A stretch of 64,000 nt of DNA from Novosphingobium sp. MW5 (lineage in GTDB: Bacteria; Pseudomonadota; Alphaproteobacteria; Sphingomonadales; Sphingomonadaceae), in the NCBI GenBank assembly GCA_025938935.1, contig JAPCWB010000001.1, positions 1,054,001-1,118,000 on the forward strand, read 5' to 3'. A model generated the notes under the pieces. It ran no database searches. It was not told the DNA's origin and saw only the letters and a list, made by a program, of their open reading frames with translations. Position 1 is the stretch's first letter. Each line of letters opens with the position of its first letter. Shown here piece by piece: positions 28,128-37,506 of the stretch. The translations under genes were made by a program, and so were the position numbers.

Positions 28128-30401
28128 TCAGTCGCAGTCGATGCCGCGCGCAGCTGCCCATGCGACCAGTTCCGCCCGCAGGCTTTGCGGCGGATTGGCC
28201 AGCCAGCCCTTCATGGCCTCTGCGATCTCTCGCGTGTCGACCTTTGTGATCAGTTCCTTGATCGGGCCGACCGATGCGGGGGTAATTGACAGGCGCCGCA
28301 CGCCAAGCCCCATCAGCGCCAGCGCCTCGAGCCGGCGACCACCCATTTCGCCGCAGACAGCAATGTCCACGTCCTTGCCCTCAAGGTTCTTCATCACGCG
28401 GGCAATGAAGCGCAGGATCGAAGGGCTGACCCAGTCGTAGCGCTCGGCCAGCTTGGGATTGGCGCGGTCGGCGGCGAAGAGGAACTGGGTGAGGTCGTTG
28501 GTGCCGATCGACAGGAACGAAATCTTGGGCGCCAGCACATCAAGCATTTCGGCGAGCGCCGGCACTTCGAGCATGGCGCCATAGCGGATCGCCTCGGGCA
28601 GCATCTTGCGCTGGCCCTTGAGCCATTTGAGCTGCGCATCGAACACGGCCTTGGCGGCGTCGAATTCCCACGGTTCGGACACCATCGGGAACATGACGTA
28701 AAGCGTGCGGCCGCCGGCTGCCTCAAGCAGGGCGCGCGCCTGCGCCTTCAGCAAGCCTTCGCGTTCCAGCGCGACGCGCAAGGCACGCCAGCCCATCGCC
28801 GGGTTTTCCTCATCCCCGTCCTCATCGTGACGCAGGTAGGGGAGCGCCTTGTCGCCGCCGATGTCGACCGTGCGGAACACCACCGGCTTGCCCGCCGCGG
28901 CATCCATCACGTCGCGGTAAAGCCGGGTCTGGCGTTCGCGCGCGGGCAGGGTGGCGGATACAAGGAACTGGAATTCGGTACGGAACAGGCCGATGCCGTC
29001 CGCGCCGGTCATGCCGAGCATGGGCATGTCATCACGCAGGCCGGCGTTCATCATCACGGTGATGCGCTGACCGTCCTTGGTGCGCGGTTCGACATCGCGC
29101 AGCGCCGCCCGGGCCGCCTGCTTTTCGCGGTTGCGGGCAAAGCGGGCGTTGAACGCATCCTCGATCGCCGGGGTGGGGCGCACGGTGGCAATCGCCTGGT
29201 CCGCATCGAGCAGCAGGGCATCGCCTTCGCGCACCACGCTGCGCAGGCCGGCGACGCGGCCCAGAACCGGCACGCCCATGGCCCGCGCGACGATTACCAC
29301 GTGCGCGGTGAGCGAGCCTTCCTCAAGGATCACGCCCTTCAGCCGGCGCTTGTCATATTCGAGCAGTTCGGCGGGGCCCAGGTTGCGCGCGATCAGGATC
29401 GCGTCCTGCCGAAGGCCCTTGGAAGCTGCCGTGCCGAGCTGGCCCGAAACGGTCCGCATCAACCGGTTGGCCATGTCCTCAAGGTCATGCATCCGGTCGG
29501 CCAGCAGTGGATCGTCGATCTGGCGCATGCGCATGCGGGTATGCTGCTGGACGCGCTCGATCGCTGCCTCGGCGGTCAGGCCGGAATCGATCGCCTCGTT
29601 GATGCGGCGCTTCCAGCCTTCGTCGTAGGCGAACATCTTGTAAGTCTCGAGCACCTCGTCATGCTCGCCGCCGCCGCCGAATTCGGCCTGCGCGGCCATC
29701 TTGTCGATCTGCTCGCGCATGCGGTCGAAGGCGAGGTAGACGCGCTGGCGCTCCGCCTCGGTATCTTCGGCCACGGTGTGTTCGATGGTGACGCGCGGTT
29801 GGTGGAACACGGCGACGCCGCTGGCGAGGCCCTTGACCAGGGTCAGCCCCTGCATCTGAGCCGGGCCGGACATCGCGGCGGATGTGCCCCAGGCCTGTTC
29901 CTCGTCCACCAGGCCGGCGCTGGAAATCAGTTCGGACAGGACCATGGCCACGGTCTGCAAAGCCTCGATCTCGACTTCGGCATAGCGGCGCGGATCGACG
30001 TGCTGGACGCAAAGTACGCCGACGGCACGCTCGCGGTGGACGATCGGCACCCCGGCGAACGAATGGAACTTCTCTTCCCCCGTTTCGGGGCGGAAGGAGA
30101 AGTCCGGGTGCGCGGTCGCCTCGGCCAAGTTGAGCGTCTCGACATTGCCGGCAATTGTGCCGACAAGGCCTTCGCCCAGGGCCATGCGCGTGACGTGAAC
30201 GGCTTCCTGCGCCAGCCCCTTGGTGGCGAACAGTTCGAGCATGCCTTCGCGCAGCAGGTAGATCGAGCAGACCTCGCTATCGAGGCCCGCGCCGATCACT
30301 TCGACCACGGTATTGAGCTTTGCCTGTGCTGCGCTGCGCGAGGCCATGACCTCGTGCAGGCGGTTCAGGATGGAACGTGCGGAGGCAATCGCGTCAAGCA
30401 T
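28128..30401 (-). CDS. ptsP: PTS-Ntr enzyme I (phosphoenolpyruvate-protein phosphotransferase)
   Basis: First enzyme of the nitrogen-related phosphotransferase relay, which passes phosphate from PEP to NPr and EIIA-Ntr. 757 residues. N-terminal GAF domain (about 15-150, 'EVCSIYLLREG'), the EI N-domain, phospho-His region 'SLTAHVVIVARAMGVPVLG', and the PEP-binding barrel with 'GLFRTEFQFL', 'MFPMVSEPWEF' and the C-terminal 'AVCGEMGG'. The GAF domain distinguishes it from sugar enzyme I. No EIIA or NPr gene is nearby. Confidence 0.96.
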   Translation of the reverse strand: MLDAIASARSILNRLHEVMASRSAAQAKLNTVVEVIGAGLDSEVCSIYLLREGMLELFATKGLAQEAVHVTRMALGEGLVGTIAGNVETLNLAEATAHPDFSFRPETGEEKFHSFAGVPIVHRERAVGVLCVQHVDPRRYAEVEIEALQTVAMVLSELISSAGLVDEEQAWGTSAAMSGPAQMQGLTLVKGLASGVAVFHQPRVTIEHTVAEDTEAERQRVYLAFDRMREQIDKMAAQAEFGGGGEHDEVLETYKMFAYDEGWKRRINEAIDSGLTAEAAIERVQQHTRMRMRQIDDPLLADRMHDLEDMANRLMRTVSGQLGTAASKGLRQDAILIARNLGPAELLEYDKRRLKGVILEEGSLTAHVVIVARAMGVPVLGRVAGLRSVVREGDALLLDADQAIATVRPTPAIEDAFNARFARNREKQAARAALRDVEPRTKDGQRITVMMNAGLRDDMPMLGMTGADGIGLFRTEFQFLVSATLPARERQTRLYRDVMDAAAGKPVVFRTVDIGGDKALPYLRHDEDGDEENPAMGWRALRVALEREGLLKAQARALLEAAGGRTLYVMFPMVSEPWEFDAAKAVFDAQLKWLKGQRKMLPEAIRYGAMLEVPALAEMLDVLAPKISFLSIGTNDLTQFLFAADRANPKLAERYDWVSPSILRFIARVMKNLEGKDVDIAVCGEMGGRRLEALALMGLGVRRLSITPASVGPIKELITKVDTREIAEAMKGWLANPPQSLRAELVAWAAARGIDCD

Positions 30402-30491
30402 GGCGGCTGCCTAGCGCATAGTGCCGGAAATTGAAACGGATGGGTGTGGATCCGGCCGGGAAAGAATGATCCCGGCCGACCCCCGTGTTCA

Positions 30492-30644
30492 TCAGAGTGC
30501 GAGCTCTTCCTTGATGCGGAGCTTCTGCTTCTTGAGTGACTGGACCTGTACGAAGTCAGGTGAAGGCCTGTTCATTTCCTGCTGGATGCGACGTTCGAGG
30601 CCTTCGTGCTTCAGCTGTAGTGCACTGACATGCGCGTGTTCCAT
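30492..30644 (-). CDS. YdcH-like small protein (DUF465)
   Basis: A 50-residue protein that starts 'MEHAHVSALQLKHEGLERRI' and ends 'SLKKQKLRIKEELAL', a short basic/acidic helical hairpin typical of the YdcH/DUF465 family of unknown function. The ribosome site AAGGAG lies 5 bases before ATG 30644. Below, a GGCCGGGA/TCCCGGCC hairpin (about 30454-30479) may end the transcript. It is divergent from a second DUF465 gene at 30876, so the two share a control region of about 230 bases. Confidence 0.82.
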   Translation of the reverse strand: MEHAHVSALQLKHEGLERRIQQEMNRPSPDFVQVQSLKKQKLRIKEELAL

Positions 30645-30875
30645 GAGCTACTCCTTGGTTGCTCCCCCTGTTTTTCACAGGTGTCACTGCGGGACCGGGC
30701 AGTCCAAGCGACTCGGACCATGGCTGTCCTGCAGTGCGATTGTCAGGTAAGCACATTACCATTATCTTGCGAAGTGGAACCGATACTATACCGGAGCAAT
30801 CGCACCGGACGCGCGGCGGGCGGTTAACCGTATCCGCCGGTCATTTCGTCGGCATGGGTGAAGGAACAGGACGGC

Positions 30876-31073
30876 GTGACCGAAGAGGAAATGCGCAAGC
30901 GACTGGAAATGCTCAGGATCGAGCATCGCGATCTCGATGCCGCCATCGATGCGCTGACGCTTGCCGGGGCCAATGACCAGCTTCAGATCGCCCGCCTGAA
31001 GAAGCGCAAGCTGAAGCTGAAGGACCAGATCTCGGTGATCGAGGATTATCTGATCCCGGATATTATTGCCTGA
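30876..31073 (+). CDS. YdcH-like small protein (DUF465)
   Basis: About 65 residues, 'MTEEEMRKRLEMLRIEHRD' then '..IARLKKRKLKLKDQISVI', the same helical-hairpin family as the gene at 30492-30644. Start uncertain: GTG 30876 fits the family N-terminus and has AGGA close upstream. GTG 30858 in the same frame would add six residues. A dispersed three-hairpin repeat begins eight bases after the stop. Function unknown. Confidence 0.78.
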   Translation: MTEEEMRKRLEMLRIEHRDLDAAIDALTLAGANDQLQIARLKKRKLKLKDQISVIEDYLIPDIIA

Positions 31074-31080
31074 TGTTGGT

Positions 31081-31217
31081 GCGCTCATGACATCCGTCAT
31101 GAGCTTGGCATCACCAGCCCGCTCCCCCGGCCCGACCACCCACAGGGTACCTTGATCGGGTGGTCGGGCCGGGGAGCGGGCTGGTGATGCAAGGAAAAGC
31201 CGGATGGCTTTTCCGCA
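31081..31217 (-). repeat. Three-hairpin dispersed repeat, copy 2 (inverted)
   Basis: Reverse-oriented homologue of 15201-15335. On the minus strand: GGAAAAGCC-atcc-GGCTTTTCC, the long central stem with GGTACC near its tip, and GCTCATGAC-ggat-GTCATGAGC. Stems 1 and 3 differ from copy 1 by paired changes that keep full complementarity. It fills the gap between the DUF465 gene and the RcdA-like gene. Confidence 0.8.
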
Positions 31218-31327
31218 CCCAACAAGGACATCAAAACGTCCCGTCACGGCACAGTCCCGAATTGGCCTGTGCAACAGTGCACAGACCGGTTGAATCGCGC
31301 GGATTCACGGGTCTATCGCAAGTGGCG

Positions 31328-31783
31328 ATGGAGAGACCGGCCAACATCAACCCGCGCATCATCGAGGCGCTGTACAACGAGGGACTTGTCCTGTCGGACG
31401 AGGTGCGCGCGATGTTCAGCCTGGCTGATCATGGCAACCGGGGCCCCGAGGACGAGGCGCGGATCGCGCTTTCCTGCGAGGCGCTGCGCACCACCACGCG
31501 GATGATGCATGCAGTTGCCTGGCTGCTCAATCACCGTGCCTATTTCCGGGGTGAGATCAGCGAATTCCAGCTCCGCCGCTATGGCAAGTTGCAGGCCGAT
31601 TTCCCCGTCGCCGATCCCGAGCGGCTGGCCCAGCTCTCGCCGCAGGTCTGCGAACTGATCGGCGCGACCGAGCGGTTCTATGCCCGCCTCGCGCGGCTCG
31701 ACAAGGGCTGGCGCGAGAGCGAAATGCCTCAGGTTCCCGCCATCCGCCGCCTGCGTGAGCGGTTGGGCGGCATGGTAGGCTGA
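31328..31783 (+). CDS. DUF1465 family protein, RcdA-like
   Basis: 151 residues, mostly helical, with 'DEARIALSCEALRTTTRMMH' and 'AVAWLLNHRAYFRGEIS', characteristic of the DUF1465 family. In Caulobacter the member RcdA is a ClpXP adaptor for cell-cycle-regulated proteolysis of CtrA, so a proteolysis-adaptor role is possible. ATG 31328 is used because the upstream in-frame region runs into the repeat element. It is convergent with glpK (gap of nine bases). Whether it acts on CtrA here is inference. Confidence 0.8.
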   Translation: MERPANINPRIIEALYNEGLVLSDEVRAMFSLADHGNRGPEDEARIALSCEALRTTTRMMHAVAWLLNHRAYFRGEISEFQLRRYGKLQADFPVADPERLAQLSPQVCELIGATERFYARLARLDKGWRESEMPQVPAIRRLRERLGGMVG

Positions 31784-31792
31784 CCGCCCGGG

Positions 31793-33268
<1,476 letters not shown>

Positions 33269-33335
33269 GCCACTCTCCCGCGTGGCGACTCTAACCGCTC
33301 GACAGGGGCCATGGGAATACGCATAGCGCGTCCCC

Positions 33336-34208
33336 ATGAACATTCCCGAGCGCCCCTGGCCGACCGGCACGAGCGAAGCGGTCGAACCGCTGGTGCGGCG
33401 CGTGCTCGCGCCCAATCCCTCGCCGTTCACCTATACCGGCACGCAGACCTATGTGGTCGGCGCGGGGAGCCGGGTAGCGGTGATCGACCCGGGGCCGGAT
33501 GAGGCAGAGCACCTCGACGCCTTGATGGCGGCCATCGGTGACGCCGAAGTGGCCGCGATCTGCTGCACCCATACCCACCGGGACCACTCCCCCGCTGCCG
33601 GACCGCTGTCGAAGCTGACTGGAGCGCCCGTGATCGGCTGCGCCGCGCTGGCCTATGAGGACGATGGCCCGCGCGCCGATGCCGCTTTCGATACCACTTA
33701 CGCCCCCGACCGCGTGCTGCGCGATGGTGAGAAGCTGGCCGGCCCGGACTGGACCCTGATTGCCGTGGCCACACCGGGTCACACTTCGAACCACCTGTGC
33801 TTCGCGCTGGAGGAAAGCGGCGCGCTGTTCACGGGGGATCATGTCATGGGCTGGTCCACCTCGGTCGTCGCGCCGCCCGATGGCGACATGGCTGCCTATA
33901 TGGCCAGCCTCGAAAAGCTCTACGAGCGTGAGGACCGCGTCTATTACCCGGCGCATGGGCCGCAGGTGGACAAGCCCCGGCAACTTGTGCGCGGCATGAT
34001 CGGCCACCGCCGCCAGCGCGAACGCCAGATCCTCAGGCTGATGGGCGAAGGACTGGGTGAGATCGCGGTGATGGTCCCGCGCATGTACAAGGGCGTCGAC
34101 GAACGGCTCTGGCCGGCGGCCGGCCGCTCGGTACTGGCGCACCTGATCGACCTCGAACAGCGCGGGAAAGCGACGCGTGTCGATGAGCATTGGTCACTGG
34201 TCGAGTGA
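33336..34208 (+). CDS. MBL-fold metallo-hydrolase, LACTB2-like
   Basis: 290 residues. Metal ligands of the metallo-beta-lactamase fold are visible: 'CTHTHRDHSP', 'TPGHTSNHLCF', 'LFTGDHVMGWST' and 'YYPAHGPQVD'. The C-terminal region with 'HRRQRERQIL' and 'RSVLAHLIDLEQRGKA' forms the winged-helix tail seen in LACTB2/YcbL-type proteins. Substrate unknown; relatives are endoribonucleases or thioester hydrolases. It is divergent from glpK with only 67 bases between starts. Confidence 0.87.
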   Translation: MNIPERPWPTGTSEAVEPLVRRVLAPNPSPFTYTGTQTYVVGAGSRVAVIDPGPDEAEHLDALMAAIGDAEVAAICCTHTHRDHSPAAGPLSKLTGAPVIGCAALAYEDDGPRADAAFDTTYAPDRVLRDGEKLAGPDWTLIAVATPGHTSNHLCFALEESGALFTGDHVMGWSTSVVAPPDGDMAAYMASLEKLYEREDRVYYPAHGPQVDKPRQLVRGMIGHRRQRERQILRLMGEGLGEIAVMVPRMYKGVDERLWPAAGRSVLAHLIDLEQRGKATRVDEHWSLVE

Positions 34209-34234
34209 CCTTCAAAACCCTCTTGCCGCCCGAT

Positions 34235-34252
34235 TTAAGTATTGTAACTTAA
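34235..34252. promoter_or_regulatory. Palindrome TTAAGT-N6-ACTTAA before the membrane protein gene
   Basis: Perfect 6-base arms around ATTGTA, 28 bases before the ATG of the next gene, in an unusually AT-rich patch. It is likely an operator for a dimeric repressor such as TetR, MarR or PadR types. The binding protein is not identifiable. Confidence 0.5.
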
Positions 34253-34279
34253 GGGTAGGGCGATGAGGGGAATTTCAGC

Positions 34280-35002
34280 ATGGAAGCAGCAACGGCACCG
34301 GCGATGAGCCAGGTTAACGACGCAGCGTGGTTCCGCCGGTTCACGACGATCCTTGCGGTCTTCATCGTCTTCGGCTTCGCGCAGAACGCCCTCCTCGGCC
34401 GCGCCGCCTACAGCTATGCGCTGTTCTGGCCGCACGTCCATGGGCTGGTCATGATCTCGTGGCTGGCGCTGCATGTGTTCCAGGCGCGCCACGCCGCCGG
34501 TGGAGACCTTGCCCGGCATCGCAAGCTCGGCTGGATCGGGGCCTATCTTGCCGTTGCCGTGGTCGGCACCATGTCCTTTTCCGGCATCGCGGCGCTGCGC
34601 GGCGGCTATGTTCCGCCCTTCTTCACGCCGGCCTATTTCCTTGCCCTGACGCAGGTCGGCGCGGTCGTCTGGGGCGGCGTGGTCTTCGCCGCGATCACCC
34701 GCCGCAAGGAGACCGACTATCACCGCCGCCTGATGACCGGATCGCTGATCCTGCTGTGCAACCCCGCACTCGGCCGCCTGCTGCCGATGCCGCTGATCAT
34801 GCCCTGGGGCAACTGGCTGGCACTGGCCATCGAGCTGGTCCTCGTCGGCATCATTGCCATGCATGACCGCAAAACCATCGGCCGCATCCACCCCTCGACC
34901 GCCACGGTCGGCGGCATCCTTGCCATGGGCGAAGTCCTCGTTTCGCTCGCCGCGGTCAGCCCCATGGTGCAACATCTCGCCGCATCGATCGCCGGGGGAT
35001 AG
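34280..35002 (+). CDS. Multipass membrane protein, possibly heme-binding
   Basis: 240 residues with six to seven hydrophobic segments (near 22-40, 50-70, 88-105, 118-140, 155-172, 178-195, 210-230). Several histidines sit at membrane edges: 'WPHVHGLVMISWLALHVFQ' and 'ARHRKLGWIGAY'. The layout resembles DUF2306-type or cytochrome-like membrane proteins, but I cannot place it firmly. It has its own palindromic promoter region and probably is monocistronic; nadA follows after 62 bases. Function unknown. Confidence 0.75.
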   Translation: MEAATAPAMSQVNDAAWFRRFTTILAVFIVFGFAQNALLGRAAYSYALFWPHVHGLVMISWLALHVFQARHAAGGDLARHRKLGWIGAYLAVAVVGTMSFSGIAALRGGYVPPFFTPAYFLALTQVGAVVWGGVVFAAITRRKETDYHRRLMTGSLILLCNPALGRLLPMPLIMPWGNWLALAIELVLVGIIAMHDRKTIGRIHPSTATVGGILAMGEVLVSLAAVSPMVQHLAASIAGG

Positions 35003-35064
35003 ATTCACGGCGCGTTAGTCCCTATCTGCCCCCTTCGGACACACGCCCAAAGGGACGCGCCACG

Positions 35065-36051
35065 ATGACAGCCCAGCCGACCAACCTCACCGGCCTCGAC
35101 ATTCGCGCCGAGATCGACCGCCTGCGGAAAGAGCGCAACGCGGTGATCCTCGCGCACTATTACCAGAAGCCGGAGATCCAGGACCTGGCGGACTTCGTTG
35201 GCGATAGCCTCGAGCTCAGCCGCAAGGCCGCGGAATCGAGCGCCGATGTCATCGCCTTCTGCGGCGTGAAGTTCATGGCCGATACCGCCAAGATCCTCAG
35301 CCCGGACAAGATCGTCGTCCTGCCCGACATGAACGCCGGGTGCAGCCTTGAAGACGCCTGCCCGCCGGAAAAGTTCAAGGCCTTCCGCGAGGCGCACCCC
35401 GATCACATCGCGCTGACCTACATCAACTGCTCGACCGAGGTGAAGGCGCTGTCAGACGTGATCGTCACCAGCTCCAGCGCGGAAACGATCCTCGCCCAGA
35501 TCCCGGCGGACCAGAAGATCATCTTCGGCCCTGACCGGCACCTCGGCGGCTATCTCAACCGCAAGTTCGGGCGCGACATGCTGCTCTGGCCGGGGGTCTG
35601 CATCGTGCATGAAGCCTTCAGCGAGACCGAGCTGCTCAAGCTCAAGGCCCAGCACCCCGGCGCGCCGGTCGCCGCGCATCCCGAATGCCCACCGCACATC
35701 ATCGACCATGCCGATTACGTCGGCTCGACCAGCGGCATCCTGCAGTATGCAAAGACGATGGAAGGCGACAAGCTGATCGTCGCGACCGAACCGCACATCA
35801 TCCACCAGATGGAAAAGGCGCTGCCGAACAAGACCTTCATCGGTGCCCCCGGCGCGGACGGCAACTGCAACTGCAACATCTGCCCCTACATGGCGCTCAA
35901 CACGATGGAGAAGCTCTACGTCGCCCTGCGCGATCTGGAGCCGCGCATCGAGATCGAGGAAGGCCTGCGCTTGAAGGCGAAGCGGAGCCTCGACCGTATG
36001 CTCGAAATGGCGAGCGGCACCGTGGGCCGGGGGGATCTGGGGCGGGCTTGA
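35065..36051 (+). CDS. nadA: Quinolinate synthase
   Basis: Condenses iminoaspartate with dihydroxyacetone phosphate to quinolinate in NAD synthesis. 328 residues. Cysteine regions for the 4Fe-4S cluster are 'DMNAGCSLEDACP', 'WPGVCIVHEAF' and 'DGNCNCNICPYM', and 'ILAHYYQKPEIQDLADF' is diagnostic. nadB and nadC are not adjacent. The stop overlaps the start of a small unknown gene (TGATG). Start ATG fits the family. Confidence 0.96.
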   Translation: MTAQPTNLTGLDIRAEIDRLRKERNAVILAHYYQKPEIQDLADFVGDSLELSRKAAESSADVIAFCGVKFMADTAKILSPDKIVVLPDMNAGCSLEDACPPEKFKAFREAHPDHIALTYINCSTEVKALSDVIVTSSSAETILAQIPADQKIIFGPDRHLGGYLNRKFGRDMLLWPGVCIVHEAFSETELLKLKAQHPGAPVAAHPECPPHIIDHADYVGSTSGILQYAKTMEGDKLIVATEPHIIHQMEKALPNKTFIGAPGADGNCNCNICPYMALNTMEKLYVALRDLEPRIEIEEGLRLKAKRSLDRMLEMASGTVGRGDLGRA

Positions 36052-36338
36052 TGCCTTGGTTCAAATGCTTTGCTGCGGGCGAGAATTTCTACCGCCTACT
36101 CGACGGAAACGTTGAAAGGTTCGGATTCTATACGACGCGCTGGGTCGAGGCCAAGAACAGCAACGAAGCTGAAGCTAAGGTTGTTGAGATGCTTCGACAG
36201 GAACCAAAATTGGCCCGTCCCGAGTGGTACGATGGTAGGGAACCTCGCCCAGCAGTATCTATCGAAAAAATTGAAGAAGTTCCGGCTGATGATAGCCGTG
36301 ATCCCCTGGGGTTCGCGTTTTTTCCGATGAATATGTGA
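36051..36338 (+). CDS. Small protein of unknown function, lower GC
   Basis: 95 residues from ATG 36051, overlapping the nadA stop (TGATG). It begins 'MPWFKCFAAGENFYRLLDG' and ends 'GFAFFPMNM'. I do not recognise a family. Base composition and codon use are visibly more AT-rich than its neighbours (many AAT, GAA and TTT codons), suggesting recent acquisition. Its dependence on nadA translation is odd for an acquired gene. A small beta/alpha soluble protein is likely, with no signal or membrane segment. Confidence 0.65.
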   Translation: MPWFKCFAAGENFYRLLDGNVERFGFYTTRWVEAKNSNEAEAKVVEMLRQEPKLARPEWYDGREPRPAVSIEKIEEVPADDSRDPLGFAFFPMNM

Positions 36339-36387
36339 ACGGCATCAGGGTCTGCGTTCTTCAACGGTTGTTGTCGTCAACTGACCT

Positions 36388-36567
36388 TTAATCGCCGCCG
36401 CAGTCTCCACCATCGCTGGAATCGCAAGACGAATCGCTGCTGCTTGAGGTCGAGCCGGCATCGCCCGAGCTATCACCCTTGCTCTCCTTGGCGCGCGCCG
36501 ACTTGATGATCGGCGGCAGGACCGCGATGAACACGACGGCGAGGGCAATCCAGACTGCGTAGCTCAT
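36388..36567 (-). CDS. Small single-span membrane protein with Ser/Asp/Cys-rich tail
   Basis: 59 residues. ATG 36567 has an AAGGAG ribosome site 6-7 bases upstream. Residues 3-21 ('YAVWIALAVVFIAVLPPI') form one membrane segment, followed by a basic patch 'KSARAKESKG' and a tail of Ser, Asp, Gly and two Cys residues ending 'DGGDCGGD'. Function unknown. It lies 18 bases after tyrA on the same strand and may be the third gene of hisC-tyrA. Confidence 0.7.
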   Translation of the reverse strand: MSYAVWIALAVVFIAVLPPIIKSARAKESKGDSSGDAGSTSSSSDSSCDSSDGGDCGGD

Positions 36568-36585
36568 CGGCGTTCTCCTTTTGCG

Positions 36586-37506
36586 TCAGCTTTCCGCGCT
36601 ACCGTGGTCGCTGCGGCCAAAGTCTGGCCGGGCGTCGTCTTGCCCCAGTTCGATGATCGAGCGGCGGATGGCGCGGGTGCGGGTGAAGTGGTCGAACAGC
36701 TGGGCACCGTCTCCCACGCGGATCGCGCGTTGCAGGGCGGTGAGGTCCTCGCTGAAGCGCTGGAGCATCTCCAGCACGGCGTCCTTGTTGGACAGGAACA
36801 CGTCGCGCCACATGGTCGGGTCGCTGGCGGCGATGCGGGTGAAATCGCGGAAGCCGCCGGCGGAATACTTGATGACTTCGCTCTGGGTCACGCCCTCGAG
36901 GTCGCTGGCTGTGCCGACGATGGTATAGGCGATCAGGTGCGGCAGGTGGCTGGTGACGGCGAGCACGAGGTCATGGTGCTGCGGGGTCATCACCTCGACA
37001 TTGGCGCCGAGGGCTGACCAGAAGGCCGAGACCGCCTCGACGTGGTCGGGCGCCGCGCCTTCGGGCGGGGTGACGATGCACCAGCGGTTGCGGAACAGGC
37101 TGGCAAAACCTGCGTCGGGGCCAGAATTCTCGGTGCCGGCGACCGGGTGGGCCGGAATGATCGTCGCGCCGGGGAGGGCTTCGGCGAGGGCCTTGGCCAC
37201 GCTTTCCTTGGACGAGCCGACGTCGCTGACGATAGCGCCCGGCTTAATCGCGCCCGCCACTTCTCCGGCCGCTGCGCCCATCGCGCCGACGGGAACGCAG
37301 AAGATCACGAGATCGGCATCGCGAACCGCTTCCGCTGCGCTGTCGAAGATGTGGGCGCAGAGGCCGCGTTCGCGCGCGCGGGTCCGGGTGGCGGCGTCGG
37401 CGTCATAGCCCGTTGTCACAACGCCCGGCAGCGCGTCCTGCACGGCAAGGCCAATCGATCCGCCGAGCAGGCCAAGGCCGATGATGGCGACGCGGTCGAA
37501 GCTCAT
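36586..37506 (-). CDS. tyrA: Prephenate/arogenate dehydrogenase
   Basis: Oxidative decarboxylation in tyrosine synthesis. 306 residues. N-terminal Rossmann fold '[17 protein letters not shown]', then '[15 protein letters not shown]', '[16 protein letters not shown]' and '[18 protein letters not shown]', all typical of TyrA. No fused chorismate mutase or ACT domain. ATG overlaps the hisC stop (ATGA), the common hisC-tyrA coupling in Alphaproteobacteria, where HisC also serves as aromatic aminotransferase. Confidence 0.95.
   Translation of the reverse strand: MSFDRVAIIGLGLLGGSIGLAVQDALPGVVTTGYDADAATRTRARERGLCAHIFDSAAEAVRDADLVIFCVPVGAMGAAAGEVAGAIKPGAIVSDVGSSKESVAKALAEALPGATIIPAHPVAGTENSGPDAGFASLFRNRWCIVTPPEGAAPDHVEAVSAFWSALGANVEVMTPQHHDLVLAVTSHLPHLIAYTIVGTASDLEGVTQSEVIKYSAGGFRDFTRIAASDPTMWRDVFLSNKDAVLEMLQRFSEDLTALQRAIRVGDGAQLFDHFTRTRAIRRSIIELGQDDARPDFGRSDHGSAES

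Noticed and set aside
28827..30434. 535-residue plus-strand open frame
   Set aside because: Antisense to ptsP, which has clear domains on the other strand.
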